A DNA stretch of 64,000 nucleotides from JANQFM01 sp035471925 (GTDB lineage: Bacteria > Acidobacteriota > UBA6911 > RPQK01 > DATIPO01): positions 1 to 64,000 of the forward strand of contig DATIPO010000058.1 in assembly GCA_035471925.1 (NCBI GenBank), read 5' to 3'. The first letter of the stretch is position 1; each line of letters opens with the position of its first letter. A model generated the notes under the pieces. It had not been told where the DNA came from. It made no database searches and saw only the letters and a program-made list of their open reading frames with translations. The position numbers and the translations under genes are program-made. Below are positions 36,969 to 46,094 of the stretch, in pieces.

Positions 36969-37784
36969 ATGAAGCGAACCGTCTTCTTCATCTCGGACAG
37001 TACCGGAATCACGGCCGAAGCGCTGGGGGGCAGCCTGCTCTCGCAATTTGAGGACATCGAGTTCGAGCGGGTGGCCCTGCGCTTCATCAAGTCTCAGCAA
37101 CAGGCCCGGGAAGCCGTACGGCGGATCGACGAAGCCGCCCAACGAGACGGCCATCGACCCATCGTCTTCGACACCATCGTGCGTTCCGAAGTGCGCGAGA
37201 TCATCGCCCAGAGCAACGGCTTCGTCATCGATTTTCTCAAGTCGTTCATCGGAGGCTTGGAGGAAGAACTAGGCGTCGAATCGAGCCTCTCGGTGGGCCG
37301 CTCCCACACCATCGACGAGCAGGGACGCTATTTCTCGCGCATCGAGGCCGTCAACTACGCCCTCAGCCACGACGACGGAGTGGGAACCGAGGGCTATGCC
37401 GAGGCCGACCTCATCCTGGTTGGCGTTTCGCGCTGCGGCAAGACCCCCACCTCTCTCTACTTGGCCCTTCAGTTCGGCGTCAAAGTGGCCAATTACCCCT
37501 TCACTCCCGAAGATCTGGAAAGCATGCGCCTGCATCCCGCCCTCAAGCGCAACAAGAAACTTCTCTTCGGACTCACCATCGATCCCGAGCGCCTACACGA
37601 GATCCGCAGCGAGCGGCGAGCCGGTAGCCAGTACGCCTCACGCCGACAATGCCAATTGGAAGTGCGCGACGTAGAAGCCCTCTATCGCCGCGAAGGCATC
37701 CCTCACATTTCCACCACCAAGCGCTCGGTGGAGGAAATCGCGGCCACTATCGTGACCGAAGCCGGCATCCAACAACGCCATTAA
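36969..37784 (+). CDS. ppsR: PEP synthase regulatory kinase/pyrophosphorylase (PpsR, DUF299)
   Basis: Bifunctional enzyme that inactivates and reactivates PpsA by phosphorylating and dephosphorylating a Thr next to the catalytic His. It begins RTVFFISDSTGITAEALG and has the P-loop-like ILVGVSRCGKTPTSLYLA and a Tyr-Pro rich PFTPEDLESMRLH. 271 aa. Divergent from ppsA by about 100 bases; a shared control region is likely. Confidence 0.95.
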   Translation: MKRTVFFISDSTGITAEALGGSLLSQFEDIEFERVALRFIKSQQQAREAVRRIDEAAQRDGHRPIVFDTIVRSEVREIIAQSNGFVIDFLKSFIGGLEEELGVESSLSVGRSHTIDEQGRYFSRIEAVNYALSHDDGVGTEGYAEADLILVGVSRCGKTPTSLYLALQFGVKVANYPFTPEDLESMRLHPALKRNKKLLFGLTIDPERLHEIRSERRAGSQYASRRQCQLEVRDVEALYRREGIPHISTTKRSVEEIAATIVTEAGIQQRH

Positions 37785-38098
37785 GACATACCTGCTCCCG
37801 CCTTTCGGTCTGGGGTTCCCCCCAAAATCCTTGGCATTCGGACCGCTAGTTGAGTTTAACGTACTGACTTTAAACAATTAGCGATTACCCGTGAGCAAAA
37901 GTGAATTTTTTGCTGGCATTCTTCTTTCAAATTCGATATGCTCTCGGCTCGGCAGTTAAGCATCACCAATAACTCATGCTTATTTTGTGCCTCTAAACCG
38001 ACTTTACCTGGGCACTGTGAAGCGGGAGCCGCTTCAGCGATTGGCGGGGGTGCACTGCTAATCGAACCGACAACACTCCATTCAAGGGGGATCAGAGC
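37785..38098. other. AT-richer leader region before the ATP-grasp pair
   Basis: 314 bp with lower GC content than the flanks, suggesting a promoter region or recent acquisition. AGGGGG at 38085-38090 is the ribosome-binding site of the next gene. TTGAGT at 37850 is followed by AT-rich DNA with no good -10. A short plus-strand frame from 37938 overlaps the next gene out of frame and is not convincing. Confidence 0.45.
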
Positions 38099-39529
38099 AT
38101 GCCGACCGTACTGGCCGGCCGCGGGGAGACATCTGTCCGCGGTCCGGCGACTTGGGCCGGACGGGTCCAAGACCGTCTCATCGAGGCGGCCGACGAGCAG
38201 ACCGTCCGGGCCCAGCAAGAACACATCCGTCAATACCTCAAACAACACGGCGTCACCTTCGAGGGAAAGAGGATCGACGTCTCCTTCATGCCGACCATCG
38301 TTTCGGCGGACGAAGTGGCACGGGTTTCCGCACAGGGACGGCTCATCCGGTCGGCCTTGGAGAAGGTGATTGCCGCCTTCCGGCGGGAGCTGCGCCGGAA
38401 CCCCTGCGAAGGACCGCTGCAAAGGGCTTTCCGCCCCTACCGCAAATGGTTCGGCCTGATCACCCGGGAGCGTCCCCTGGCGGACGAGATCGGACTGATG
38501 CGCTTCGACTGCATCCGTCCCCGCCCGGGCCGCTGGACGTTCATCGAGACCAACACGGCCTGCGCCGGGGGCACCACGACCTGCCCCATCCTGCGCCGGG
38601 CTTGGCTGACTTCGCCGTTGGGCAAGCATGCCCTGCGGGGTGCCCGCCTCAAGCAACACCCTCAAGACCGTCAGGAAGCCTTCGTGGAGTTCCTGCTGCG
38701 GCGCGCCCGGCAAGTCGGGGGACCGGGAGCCGGGAACGTGGCGGCTCTCAACCACTGCGGCGACCTGACCTTCGAGATGGACTTGTGGGAGCATGTAGCC
38801 CATCGCCTGCGGAAACGCGGACAAACCCAAGGCAAGCTTCTGCTGGGCGATATCCGCGAGGTGGAAGTGCGCAAGGGCGCCGCCTACCTGCGGGGAGTCC
38901 CCATCGCACTGTTCCACAACAAGGTCGATCCTCTGGGAATCGATCCCGAAGATCCTTCCATTCAGGATTGGATCGCCGCCTCGCGCCTCTCCAGCGCTGA
39001 CTTCCTCAACAGTTTCGGGGCCAAGTTCCTAACCGAGGCCAAGCGGGTGCTGGTCTTGCTTCAGCAACCCGAGATGCAGGATGCCATCGGCCTCGACCCA
39101 GCGGAACGGCAAGCCGCCGCTGAAATGCTTCCGCCCTGCGCGATCGTCCGGGCCTCGGACGCCGAGCAACGGGCCCGCCTTCACCGCCATCGGCGTCGGC
39201 TGGTGCTCAAGGCGGATGCCTTGACTCGGGGCAAAGGCGTTTTCATGGGCAATGAACTCGATCCCCGCGGTTGGGATGAGGCCATTGACGTCACCCACAA
39301 AAACTTCGGCGTCGTCCAGCAACGCATCCCCATTCCACTCTCCCCGGCCATTGATTTCCGTCGTGGTCACATAGGTTTAGGGCAAGAACACTATGGCATT
39401 GAGCTTTTCTACTTGGGCGGCCGGTTTGGCGGGATTGCCAGCCGGTCCCACCGCAACCAGGTCTTCAACGTAGGCGTGGGCGGCAAGGAAAGAGCGGCCT
39501 TAGCGGTGGCCCGATGGATGGAAGACTGA
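38099..39529 (+). CDS. ATP-grasp-like enzyme of unknown product, paralogue 1
   Basis: 476 aa, no signal peptide. Motifs suggest an ATP-grasp ligase of the glutathionylspermidine-synthase or circularly permuted kind: IGLMRFDCIRP then WTFIETNTACAGG (acid-Asn metal site), FLNSFGAKFLTEAKR, the ATP-binding Lys strand LVLKADALTRGKGVFMG, GVVQQRIPIPL and HYGIELFYLGGRFGG. These blocks recur in the next gene in the same order. The ATG has AGGGGG 8 bases upstream. Function is not known; a carboxylate-amine ligase making a peptide-like or conjugated product is the natural guess. Confidence 0.72.
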   Translation: MPTVLAGRGETSVRGPATWAGRVQDRLIEAADEQTVRAQQEHIRQYLKQHGVTFEGKRIDVSFMPTIVSADEVARVSAQGRLIRSALEKVIAAFRRELRRNPCEGPLQRAFRPYRKWFGLITRERPLADEIGLMRFDCIRPRPGRWTFIETNTACAGGTTTCPILRRAWLTSPLGKHALRGARLKQHPQDRQEAFVEFLLRRARQVGGPGAGNVAALNHCGDLTFEMDLWEHVAHRLRKRGQTQGKLLLGDIREVEVRKGAAYLRGVPIALFHNKVDPLGIDPEDPSIQDWIAASRLSSADFLNSFGAKFLTEAKRVLVLLQQPEMQDAIGLDPAERQAAAEMLPPCAIVRASDAEQRARLHRHRRRLVLKADALTRGKGVFMGNELDPRGWDEAIDVTHKNFGVVQQRIPIPLSPAIDFRRGHIGLGQEHYGIELFYLGGRFGGIASRSHRNQVFNVGVGGKERAALAVARWMED

Positions 39530-39531
39530 GA

Positions 39532-40992
39532 ATGAACTTCGCACACAGCGCCCCAGCGCTGCGGCGCCCGCTGCGCCCGGCGCCCGAGAGTGGATGGGTT
39601 CGACGAGAGTACAGACAAATCGAAAGCGCCTTCCCGCCGCGGATCCTGGCAGAGGACTTGATGCATCTTGACGAGACGGGTCGGCGGCTGCGCATCCATC
39701 CCGCCGCCCGCACGGTGGAGATCGCCCTCATGCCCAGCCTGATCGGCCGCGAGGCGCTGGGGGAGATGGCCCGCGACGGGGCCCTGATCCGCCAGGCCAT
39801 GCTCAAGCTGATCAGGGCCTTCCGCCGCCGCTACCGCAACCGCCGGCTGGAGGGCCATCTCTTTGAGTCCTTTTTGCCCTACCGCCGATGGTGGCCATTG
39901 GTGGAGGGGGAAAGGCGGCGCTTGCCTCAGATCCAGTTCATGCGCTTCGACGTGCACTACGACGATCGGCGTGGACGGGGGCTTTTCCTGGAGACCAACA
40001 GCGACTACCCGGGAGGCTTTTTGCAGTGCGCCCTGATCCGCCAAGCCTGGATCCGCACGTCGCTGGCCGAATCGCTGCTGGCCCGCTTCGACACGGGAAC
40101 GTTCGCCGCAGACCGTCCTCAGGGCTTCCTCCATTTCTTGGTCCGCCGGGCCCGCCAGTTGGCGGGCGAGAGCAGGACGGCGACCGTGGCCATTTGCACC
40201 GATCATCCTGGCCAGCGCAACGAAGTACTGCTCCTCCAACGGCTGTTTGAGTCAGTCAAGCGAACCGGCGGACTCCAGGACATCGACCTTCTGCTCTGCC
40301 GCATGCAGGAGGTGGAATGCGGGCCCGGCGGCGGGGTGCGCGTCCGCGGCAGGCGGGTCGACTTGATTCATAACGAGTTGGAGTTCCTCGACGTGGATCC
40401 TGGCGATCATGATGTCGCCGGCTGGCTCAGGGCCTCGCGCAGCAGGCGCTGCGATTTCCTCAATGGACTGGGAGCCTGTTACCTGACCCAGACCAAGCGC
40501 ATCGCCGCCGTCCTCACCGATCCGAGGATCCAGGCCGAGTTGGGGCTCAGTGCCGCCCAGCGTCGCGCAGCCCGTAGGCGTTTTCCGCCCACGCGGACTC
40601 TCGAACCGAGCGATCTTACGCGTCATCCTTCGACTTGGCTGGCCGGCTGCGGAAGCGCCGGCGTGGTGCTTAAACCGGACGCCCTGGGCATGGGCCAGGG
40701 GGTGGTCTTGGGCCGCGAGTGCACGGCCGCGGAGTTGCTTTGCAAGGCTCCCGGAATCCTGCGTCAAAACGGAGTGATTCAGCGCTATGTGGCCTTGCCC
40801 CGGCGTCCCGGGTACCAGTCGGGGGAAAGACCCAGTTTCATCAGCGAGAACTACGGGTTTGAACTTTTCTATTGGGGCTCGCACTTCGCCGGCCCCGTCA
40901 GCCGCAGCAGTCCGCGGGGCGTCGTCAACGTCTCCAAGGGCGGCAGGGAGTCGCCTGTTCTGGTGGTCAACTCTCGGCCCATCCTGCTCTGA
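39532..40992 (+). CDS. ATP-grasp-like enzyme of unknown product, paralogue 2
   Basis: About 486 aa and diverged from the gene upstream but sharing its core: IQFMRFDVHYDD, LFLETNSDYPGG, FLVRRARQLAGE, FLNGLGACYLTQTKR, VVLKPDALGMGQGVVLG, VIQRYVALP and YGFELFYWGSHFAGPVSRSS. The PxxLG form of the Lys strand is closer to classical ATP-grasp than paralogue 1. The ATG 39532 lies 2 bases past the first gene's stop; an in-frame ATG at 39514 would overlap it. Two ligases in series suggest successive additions or a heteromeric enzyme. Confidence 0.72.
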   Translation: MNFAHSAPALRRPLRPAPESGWVRREYRQIESAFPPRILAEDLMHLDETGRRLRIHPAARTVEIALMPSLIGREALGEMARDGALIRQAMLKLIRAFRRRYRNRRLEGHLFESFLPYRRWWPLVEGERRRLPQIQFMRFDVHYDDRRGRGLFLETNSDYPGGFLQCALIRQAWIRTSLAESLLARFDTGTFAADRPQGFLHFLVRRARQLAGESRTATVAICTDHPGQRNEVLLLQRLFESVKRTGGLQDIDLLLCRMQEVECGPGGGVRVRGRRVDLIHNELEFLDVDPGDHDVAGWLRASRSRRCDFLNGLGACYLTQTKRIAAVLTDPRIQAELGLSAAQRRAARRRFPPTRTLEPSDLTRHPSTWLAGCGSAGVVLKPDALGMGQGVVLGRECTAAELLCKAPGILRQNGVIQRYVALPRRPGYQSGERPSFISENYGFELFYWGSHFAGPVSRSSPRGVVNVSKGGRESPVLVVNSRPILL

Positions 40993-41054
40993 GTCTCTGC
41001 TCTTGTGGGAAAGCCCTGCAATATTTGCTAGTGTAGGACTTTCCTGGAGGACTG

Positions 41055-42410
41055 ATGCAGATTCAAAAGACACGCATCTTGGCCGGATCGCTGCGCCGCC
41101 TGCTGCACCGCAATGCCCGAGGTCATGTAACCAACATGTTGGCCAAAATGCGCCCTCCTGACATCGCCCGGGCCCTGCTGGAGCTCGCCGAACGCGACCA
41201 GATCGCACTTTTCGGCATTCTCATGAAGGAAAGCCGCCAGCGCGCGGCCGAAACCCTCAGCAACCTGGAGCCGGAGCAGGCGGGCCACGTGCTGACGGCT
41301 CTGACCAGCAGCGAAGTCAGCGAGATCCTCCAAGAACTGCAGACCGACGACGCGGCCGAGTTCATTTCGGCACTGCCGCCCGAACAGGCGCAGGAAGTGC
41401 TGGAGCTGATGGGGGTCAAAGAATCGGAAGAGGTTCAGGGCCTCCTGCAGCATCAGGACGAAACAGCCGGCCGCATCATGACCCCCAACGTCTTCGCTCT
41501 GCGCGAAGACCTGACCGTGGCCGAGGCGATCAACGCCATCCAGACCGGCACCGACCTGGAAATGGTCTTTTACCTCTACGTGATCGATGACCGCAATCAC
41601 CTGGTGGGGGTGGTCTCCCTGCGCCAGTTGCTGATGGTTCCGCCCAGCACTCCCCTGAAGAAGATCATGGCCACCGACGTCATCTCGGTCACAACTGAGA
41701 CTGACCAGGAAGAAGTGGCCCGCATCGTTGCCCTCTACGACTTGCTGGGGGTGCCCGTGGTGGACGCACAGCACCGCTTGGTGGGAATGATCACGGTGGA
41801 CGACATCATTGACGTCATCCAGGAAGAGGCCACCGAAGACATCCTCCACCTGGCGGGCGTCAATCAGGATGACCACATCTACACCTCGCGCTGGGACTCC
41901 TTCAAGCGCCGCATTCCCTGGCTGACCATCAACATGGGCACCGTATTGGCCGCCGTCCAGGTCGTGGCCGTCTTTGAAGAACGCATTCAGGAACTGCCTT
42001 ACTTGGCGGTCTTCCTTCCGGTGGTAGCGGGACTGGGCGGAAATGCCGGCACCCAGACCCTGACGGTGACCGTACGCGGGCTGGCGCTGGGCGAAGTGAC
42101 TTGGTCGAGCAGCCGCAGCGTGCTGCTCAAAGAGCTGTCGCTGGGTCTTTTCAACGGACTCACGATCGGACTGATGCTGGGTCTTGTGGGATGGCTGCTC
42201 CAGGGAGAATGGATCTTCGGCGCGGTATTGTCGCTTTCCATGCTGGGGACGTTGATTTTTGCCAGCTTCGTGGGCACGCTGATTCCCATCACCTTCAAGA
42301 AGCTGCGAGTGGACCCGGCCATCGCCTCCAGCAGCTTGCTTACCACTGCCACCGATGCGGTGGGATTTTTCATTTTCCTCTTTCTGGCCTCCAGGTGGCT
42401 CCTCTCATGA
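41055..42410 (+). CDS. mgtE: Magnesium transporter (MgtE)
   Basis: Mg2+ channel/transporter: cytoplasmic helical N domain (LTSSEVSEILQELQTDDAAE), tandem CBS domains (GRIMTPNVFALREDLTVAEA; MATDVISVTTETDQEEVARI) and five C-terminal membrane helices with the pore signature GNAGTQTLTVTVRGLALGE. 451 aa. The upstream spacer is only about 60 bases, too short for an M-box riboswitch. Confidence 0.96.
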   Translation: MQIQKTRILAGSLRRLLHRNARGHVTNMLAKMRPPDIARALLELAERDQIALFGILMKESRQRAAETLSNLEPEQAGHVLTALTSSEVSEILQELQTDDAAEFISALPPEQAQEVLELMGVKESEEVQGLLQHQDETAGRIMTPNVFALREDLTVAEAINAIQTGTDLEMVFYLYVIDDRNHLVGVVSLRQLLMVPPSTPLKKIMATDVISVTTETDQEEVARIVALYDLLGVPVVDAQHRLVGMITVDDIIDVIQEEATEDILHLAGVNQDDHIYTSRWDSFKRRIPWLTINMGTVLAAVQVVAVFEERIQELPYLAVFLPVVAGLGGNAGTQTLTVTVRGLALGEVTWSSSRSVLLKELSLGLFNGLTIGLMLGLVGWLLQGEWIFGAVLSLSMLGTLIFASFVGTLIPITFKKLRVDPAIASSSLLTTATDAVGFFIFLFLASRWLLS

Positions 42411-42446
42411 AGCGAGGTCCCGCGGCCGGGTCGAGGGTCGAAGGCC

Positions 42447-43088
42447 ATGAGCGTGCATCAGAGCGAAGCCTTGACGCTTCGCACCTACCGCTTCGCTGAA
42501 GCCCACAAGATTGCCGTCTTCCTGACTCCAGCCATGGGACTGTTGAGGGCCACCGCATACGGCGCACTGGGCAAGCGCCACCGCTACGGCAGCGCCTTGG
42601 AACCCTTGACCCTGCTGCGCCTGACTTTCAGCGTCAACGAGAACCGCGACTTGGCTACGATCCGGAACTGTGAGATTATACGGCCCTTTGCGGCCTACGG
42701 AATGAGCCTGGAACACAGTCTCTACGCGGGCTATTTCGTCGAGTTGCTGAGCGAGTTCGCCAAGGAGAGGCAAGCCGATATCAAGCTCTTCCGGTTGGCC
42801 GGGGCGGTTGCCCGGCATGCCGCCGAGGCTTCTTTGCCCCTGCTGGGGCGCTATTTGGAACTTTGGCTCCTGCAACTGGAGGGGGTCCTTCCCGCCCTCG
42901 ACACCCGCATGCCCCGCGATCTGGCGCTCAAGGCCCGTGAATTGATGAAGCTGCCGCCCAACCGCCTGGGAGAAGCCGGGTTGGCGGAAAACGAACTGGA
43001 GAACCTGGAGCGAGCTACACTGCAGATGATCGAGTATCATTTGGAACGCCGCTTGAAGAGCCGTAAGCTGATCGAAGACTTGATCTGA
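42447..43088 (+). CDS. recO: DNA repair protein RecO, without zinc motif
   Basis: OB-fold N-terminus (EALTLRTYRFAEAHKIAVFL, GLLRATAYGALGKRHRYGSA) then a helical domain ending DLALKARELMKLPPN and HLERRLKSRKLIEDL, the usual RecO end. At 213 aa it is short; the part that normally holds a CxxC...CxxC zinc site (after LWLLQLEGVLPALD) has no Cys. It loads RecA with RecR/RecF. It is followed 14 bases later by glyQ, a common arrangement. Confidence 0.9.
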   Translation: MSVHQSEALTLRTYRFAEAHKIAVFLTPAMGLLRATAYGALGKRHRYGSALEPLTLLRLTFSVNENRDLATIRNCEIIRPFAAYGMSLEHSLYAGYFVELLSEFAKERQADIKLFRLAGAVARHAAEASLPLLGRYLELWLLQLEGVLPALDTRMPRDLALKARELMKLPPNRLGEAGLAENELENLERATLQMIEYHLERRLKSRKLIEDLI

Positions 43089-43102
43089 AAAATCCGAGGA
43101 CT

Positions 43103-43993
43103 ATGTCTCAACACAACCCGGCATCGCCGCCCCGCACCTTTCAGGAGGTCATTCACCGCCTGCTCGACTTCTGGATGAGCTATGGATGCGTGATCCAGCA
43201 GCCCTACGACGTCGAAGTGGGAGCCGGCACGATGCACCCGGAGACCTTTCTCAGGGTGCTGGGACCCAATCCCTACAAGGTGGCCTACGTCCAGCCTTCC
43301 AGGCGTCCCGCCGACGGACGCTACGGCGACAATCCCAATCGTCTTTACAAGCACACCCAGTTGCAGGTCATCCTCAAGCCCTCTCCCGACGATGTTCAAG
43401 ACATTTATCTGGAGAGCCTGGAAATGCTGGGCATTCCCTTGCAGCGGCATGATCTTCGCTTCGAAGAAGACAACTGGGAATCGCCCACGCTGGGAGCCTG
43501 GGGCATCGGCTGGCAAGTGCTGCTGGACGGCCTGGAAATCACTCAATTCACCTACTTCCAGCAGGCCGGGGGACAAGACCTGATGCCCATTTCGGCCGAG
43601 ATCACCTACGGCCTGGAGCGCATCGCCGCCTTCATTCTCAACTGCGACAGCGTCTACCAACTGCCTTGGTCTCCAGCACACGACTACCGCGAGGTGCGTC
43701 ACCGGGAAGAATACGAGTTCTCCAAGTACAGCTTCGAGGTGGCCGACACCGACAGCCTCTTCAAGCTTTTTGAAATCTACGAGGAGGAATGCCGCCGCAG
43801 TCTGGAAGCCGGATGCGTGCTTCCCGCCTACGACTGCTGCTTGAAATGCTCCCACGCCTTTAACCTGCTGGACAGCCGGGGGGCCATCAGCGTGACCCAA
43901 CGGGTAGGCATCATCAAGCGGGTCAGGGACTTGGCCGTCAGCGTGGCCCAACACTACACCGGGCCAGTTGAAGAGGGGCAGGAACAAGCATGA
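43103..43993 (+). CDS. glyQ: Glycyl-tRNA synthetase alpha subunit (GlyQ)
   Basis: Class II catalytic subunit: FQEVIHRLLDFWMSYGCVIQ, QPYDVEVGAGTMHPETFLRV, the RPADGRYGDNPNR block and ITYGLERIAAF. 296 aa. Its TGA overlaps the glyS ATG (ATGA), so the two subunits are translationally coupled. Confidence 0.98.
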   Translation: MSQHNPASPPRTFQEVIHRLLDFWMSYGCVIQQPYDVEVGAGTMHPETFLRVLGPNPYKVAYVQPSRRPADGRYGDNPNRLYKHTQLQVILKPSPDDVQDIYLESLEMLGIPLQRHDLRFEEDNWESPTLGAWGIGWQVLLDGLEITQFTYFQQAGGQDLMPISAEITYGLERIAAFILNCDSVYQLPWSPAHDYREVRHREEYEFSKYSFEVADTDSLFKLFEIYEEECRRSLEAGCVLPAYDCCLKCSHAFNLLDSRGAISVTQRVGIIKRVRDLAVSVAQHYTGPVEEGQEQA

Positions 43994-46074
43994 GCCATCG
44001 GTTTCTACTGGAATTGGGGCTGGAGGAGATTCCGGCCTGGATGATCGACGACGCCTCTCGCCAACTGGGGCAGGAAATCGAAAAGGGCTTAAAGGAGCTG
44101 GAGGTGGACTTCCAGGGACCTCCCCGGCTCTACAATTCTCCCCGACGCCTGGCAGTGGCCGTGGAAGGTCTGCCCGAGCGCCAGCCCGACCGCCGCGAGG
44201 TCGTCACGGGACCGCCCAAAGCGGTGGCCTTCGACGACCAGGGCAATCCCACCCAGGCGGCTGAAGGATTCGCCAAGAAGATGGGAGTCGACGCTTCTCA
44301 ACTCACGGTCGAGGAGACCGACAAGGGCCAATACGTCAGTTGCGTCCGCACGATCGAGGGGCGTCCACTGCTCGAACTGCTGGGCCAGGTGTCCGAGCAG
44401 GCCATCCGCGCTCTGCAATGGCCTAAGAACATGTACTGGCGCGAGAGCCGCTTTCGGTTCATCCGGCCCATCCGCTGGATGGTGGCGCTGCTGGCTCATC
44501 GCGAAGTCGACTTGGAGGTGGAAGGCGTACGGGGCGGACGCGTGACCTGGGGCCACCGCTTCCTGGGCATGCAGCGCTTAGTCTTGCAGAACGCTGACGA
44601 TTATCCTCAGCGGCTGGTGAAGGGCTACGTGCTGGCCGATCCCGAGCAACGCCGCGAACGCATCCAAGCCGGACTGCGCCAAGCCGTCCCCCAGGGACTG
44701 AGTCCGCTCCCCGATGAAGGACTGATGGAAGACGTGGTCTATCTCAACGAGTATCCCACCGTCATCCGCGGCGCCTTCGATGAGAAGTACCTTGAGATCC
44801 CCCGCGAAGTGCTGGTTACGGTCATGCGCTTCCACCAGAAATACTTCGCGGTGGTGGACGAGGAGGGCCGGCTGCGCAACTACTTCCTGACCGTCCTCAA
44901 CACGGCTTCAGATGAAGGCGGACGGATCCGCAAAGGACACGAGAAGGTGCTGCGGGCTCGCCTCGAAGACGCCGCTTTTTTCTGGGACGGCGACCGTTCC
45001 ACGCCTCTGGAAGAGCGCGTGCAGGCCCTCGACGAGGTGGTCTTTCAGGAGAAGCTGGGCAGCTATGGAGACAAGGCCCGCCGCCTGCAGTCGCTGTGCG
45101 CACGCCTGGCCGAGTCCTGGCCCCAACTCGACGCCCGGGCCCTGGGCACAGCGGCCCGCCTGTGCAAGGCCGACCTGGTCACAGACATGGTCAAAGAGCT
45201 GACCGAACTGGAAGGCATTATGGGCGGACTCTACGCCCGCGAAGAAGGATACGATGAGAAGGTCCACCGGGCCATTTATGAGCACTACCGTCCTGCATCG
45301 CTGGAGGAGGACATTCCCTCGTCCCTGCACGGCGCGGCTCTCTCGCTGGCAGACAAGCTTGACACACTGGTGGGATGTTTCGGCATCGGCATGGTGCCCA
45401 AAGGTTCGCGCGATCCCTTCGGACTCCGCCGTCTGGCCCAAGGGATTGTCAAGATCCTTCTTGAGTTAGGGGACCGCGTGCCGGGTTCTCTGACCTTGGG
45501 TCAATTGGTGGATTGGAGCCTGCAAGAGCATCAACCCGAGGAGCCTCCCGACGAGGTGCGGTCCAAACTGATGGAGTTCCTCAACCAGCGGGTGCGCCAC
45601 CTTTTCGAACAGCAGGGTTTGGCCTACGACGTCATCAACGCCGTTCTTACGGCTCCGGCGCAACGGGTCGCCGAGCGGCGGCGCATGGCCGAGGCGTTGG
45701 CCGCCATGCGAAGCGAAGAAGACTTCGAAGCTTTGGCGACAGCCTTCAAGCGCATCCGCAACATCCTGGCCAAAGCTGAACGCGGCCTGCCTCAAGTCGA
45801 AGAGAACTTGTTGCAGGAAGACGCCGAAAAGGACCTTTACAAGCACTTCCGCGAGGCGGTTCCGCAAGTGGACCAGTTGCTTCAAGACAACGACTTTGAA
45901 GCCGCCTTGCGTCGTATGGCGGCCCTGCGCCGCCCGGTTGACCGCTTCTTTGACGAGGTCATGGTCATGACCGAGGACGAGCGGCTGCAGCTCAACCGCT
46001 TAGCCCTGTTGGACGAGTTGTCGAAACTCTTCCTGCAGGCAGCCGACATCTCGGAGATTGTTCACAAGGACTAA
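43990..46074 (+). CDS. glyS: Glycyl-tRNA synthetase beta subunit (GlyS)
   Basis: tRNA-binding subunit of the tetrameric GlyRS; LLELGLEEIPAWMIDDASRQ at the N-terminus, FIRPIRWMVALL, the HD-domain-like HGAALSLADKLDTLVGCFGIG and a C-terminal anticodon-binding region. 694 aa, normal. Confidence 0.97.
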   Translation: MSHRFLLELGLEEIPAWMIDDASRQLGQEIEKGLKELEVDFQGPPRLYNSPRRLAVAVEGLPERQPDRREVVTGPPKAVAFDDQGNPTQAAEGFAKKMGVDASQLTVEETDKGQYVSCVRTIEGRPLLELLGQVSEQAIRALQWPKNMYWRESRFRFIRPIRWMVALLAHREVDLEVEGVRGGRVTWGHRFLGMQRLVLQNADDYPQRLVKGYVLADPEQRRERIQAGLRQAVPQGLSPLPDEGLMEDVVYLNEYPTVIRGAFDEKYLEIPREVLVTVMRFHQKYFAVVDEEGRLRNYFLTVLNTASDEGGRIRKGHEKVLRARLEDAAFFWDGDRSTPLEERVQALDEVVFQEKLGSYGDKARRLQSLCARLAESWPQLDARALGTAARLCKADLVTDMVKELTELEGIMGGLYAREEGYDEKVHRAIYEHYRPASLEEDIPSSLHGAALSLADKLDTLVGCFGIGMVPKGSRDPFGLRRLAQGIVKILLELGDRVPGSLTLGQLVDWSLQEHQPEEPPDEVRSKLMEFLNQRVRHLFEQQGLAYDVINAVLTAPAQRVAERRRMAEALAAMRSEEDFEALATAFKRIRNILAKAERGLPQVEENLLQEDAEKDLYKHFREAVPQVDQLLQDNDFEAALRRMAALRRPVDRFFDEVMVMTEDERLQLNRLALLDELSKLFLQAADISEIVHKD

Positions 46075-46094
46075 ATATTAGGAGACAAGGATAG

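Noticed and set aside
37938..38369. Small frame ahead of the ATP-grasp genes considered as a peptide precursor
   Set aside because: It has no ribosome-binding site, runs out of frame deep into the first ligase gene and turns into Arg/Ser-rich shadow sequence.
40994..41054. Space before mgtE considered for an M-box riboswitch
   Set aside because: Only about 60 bases long, too short for the M-box fold.
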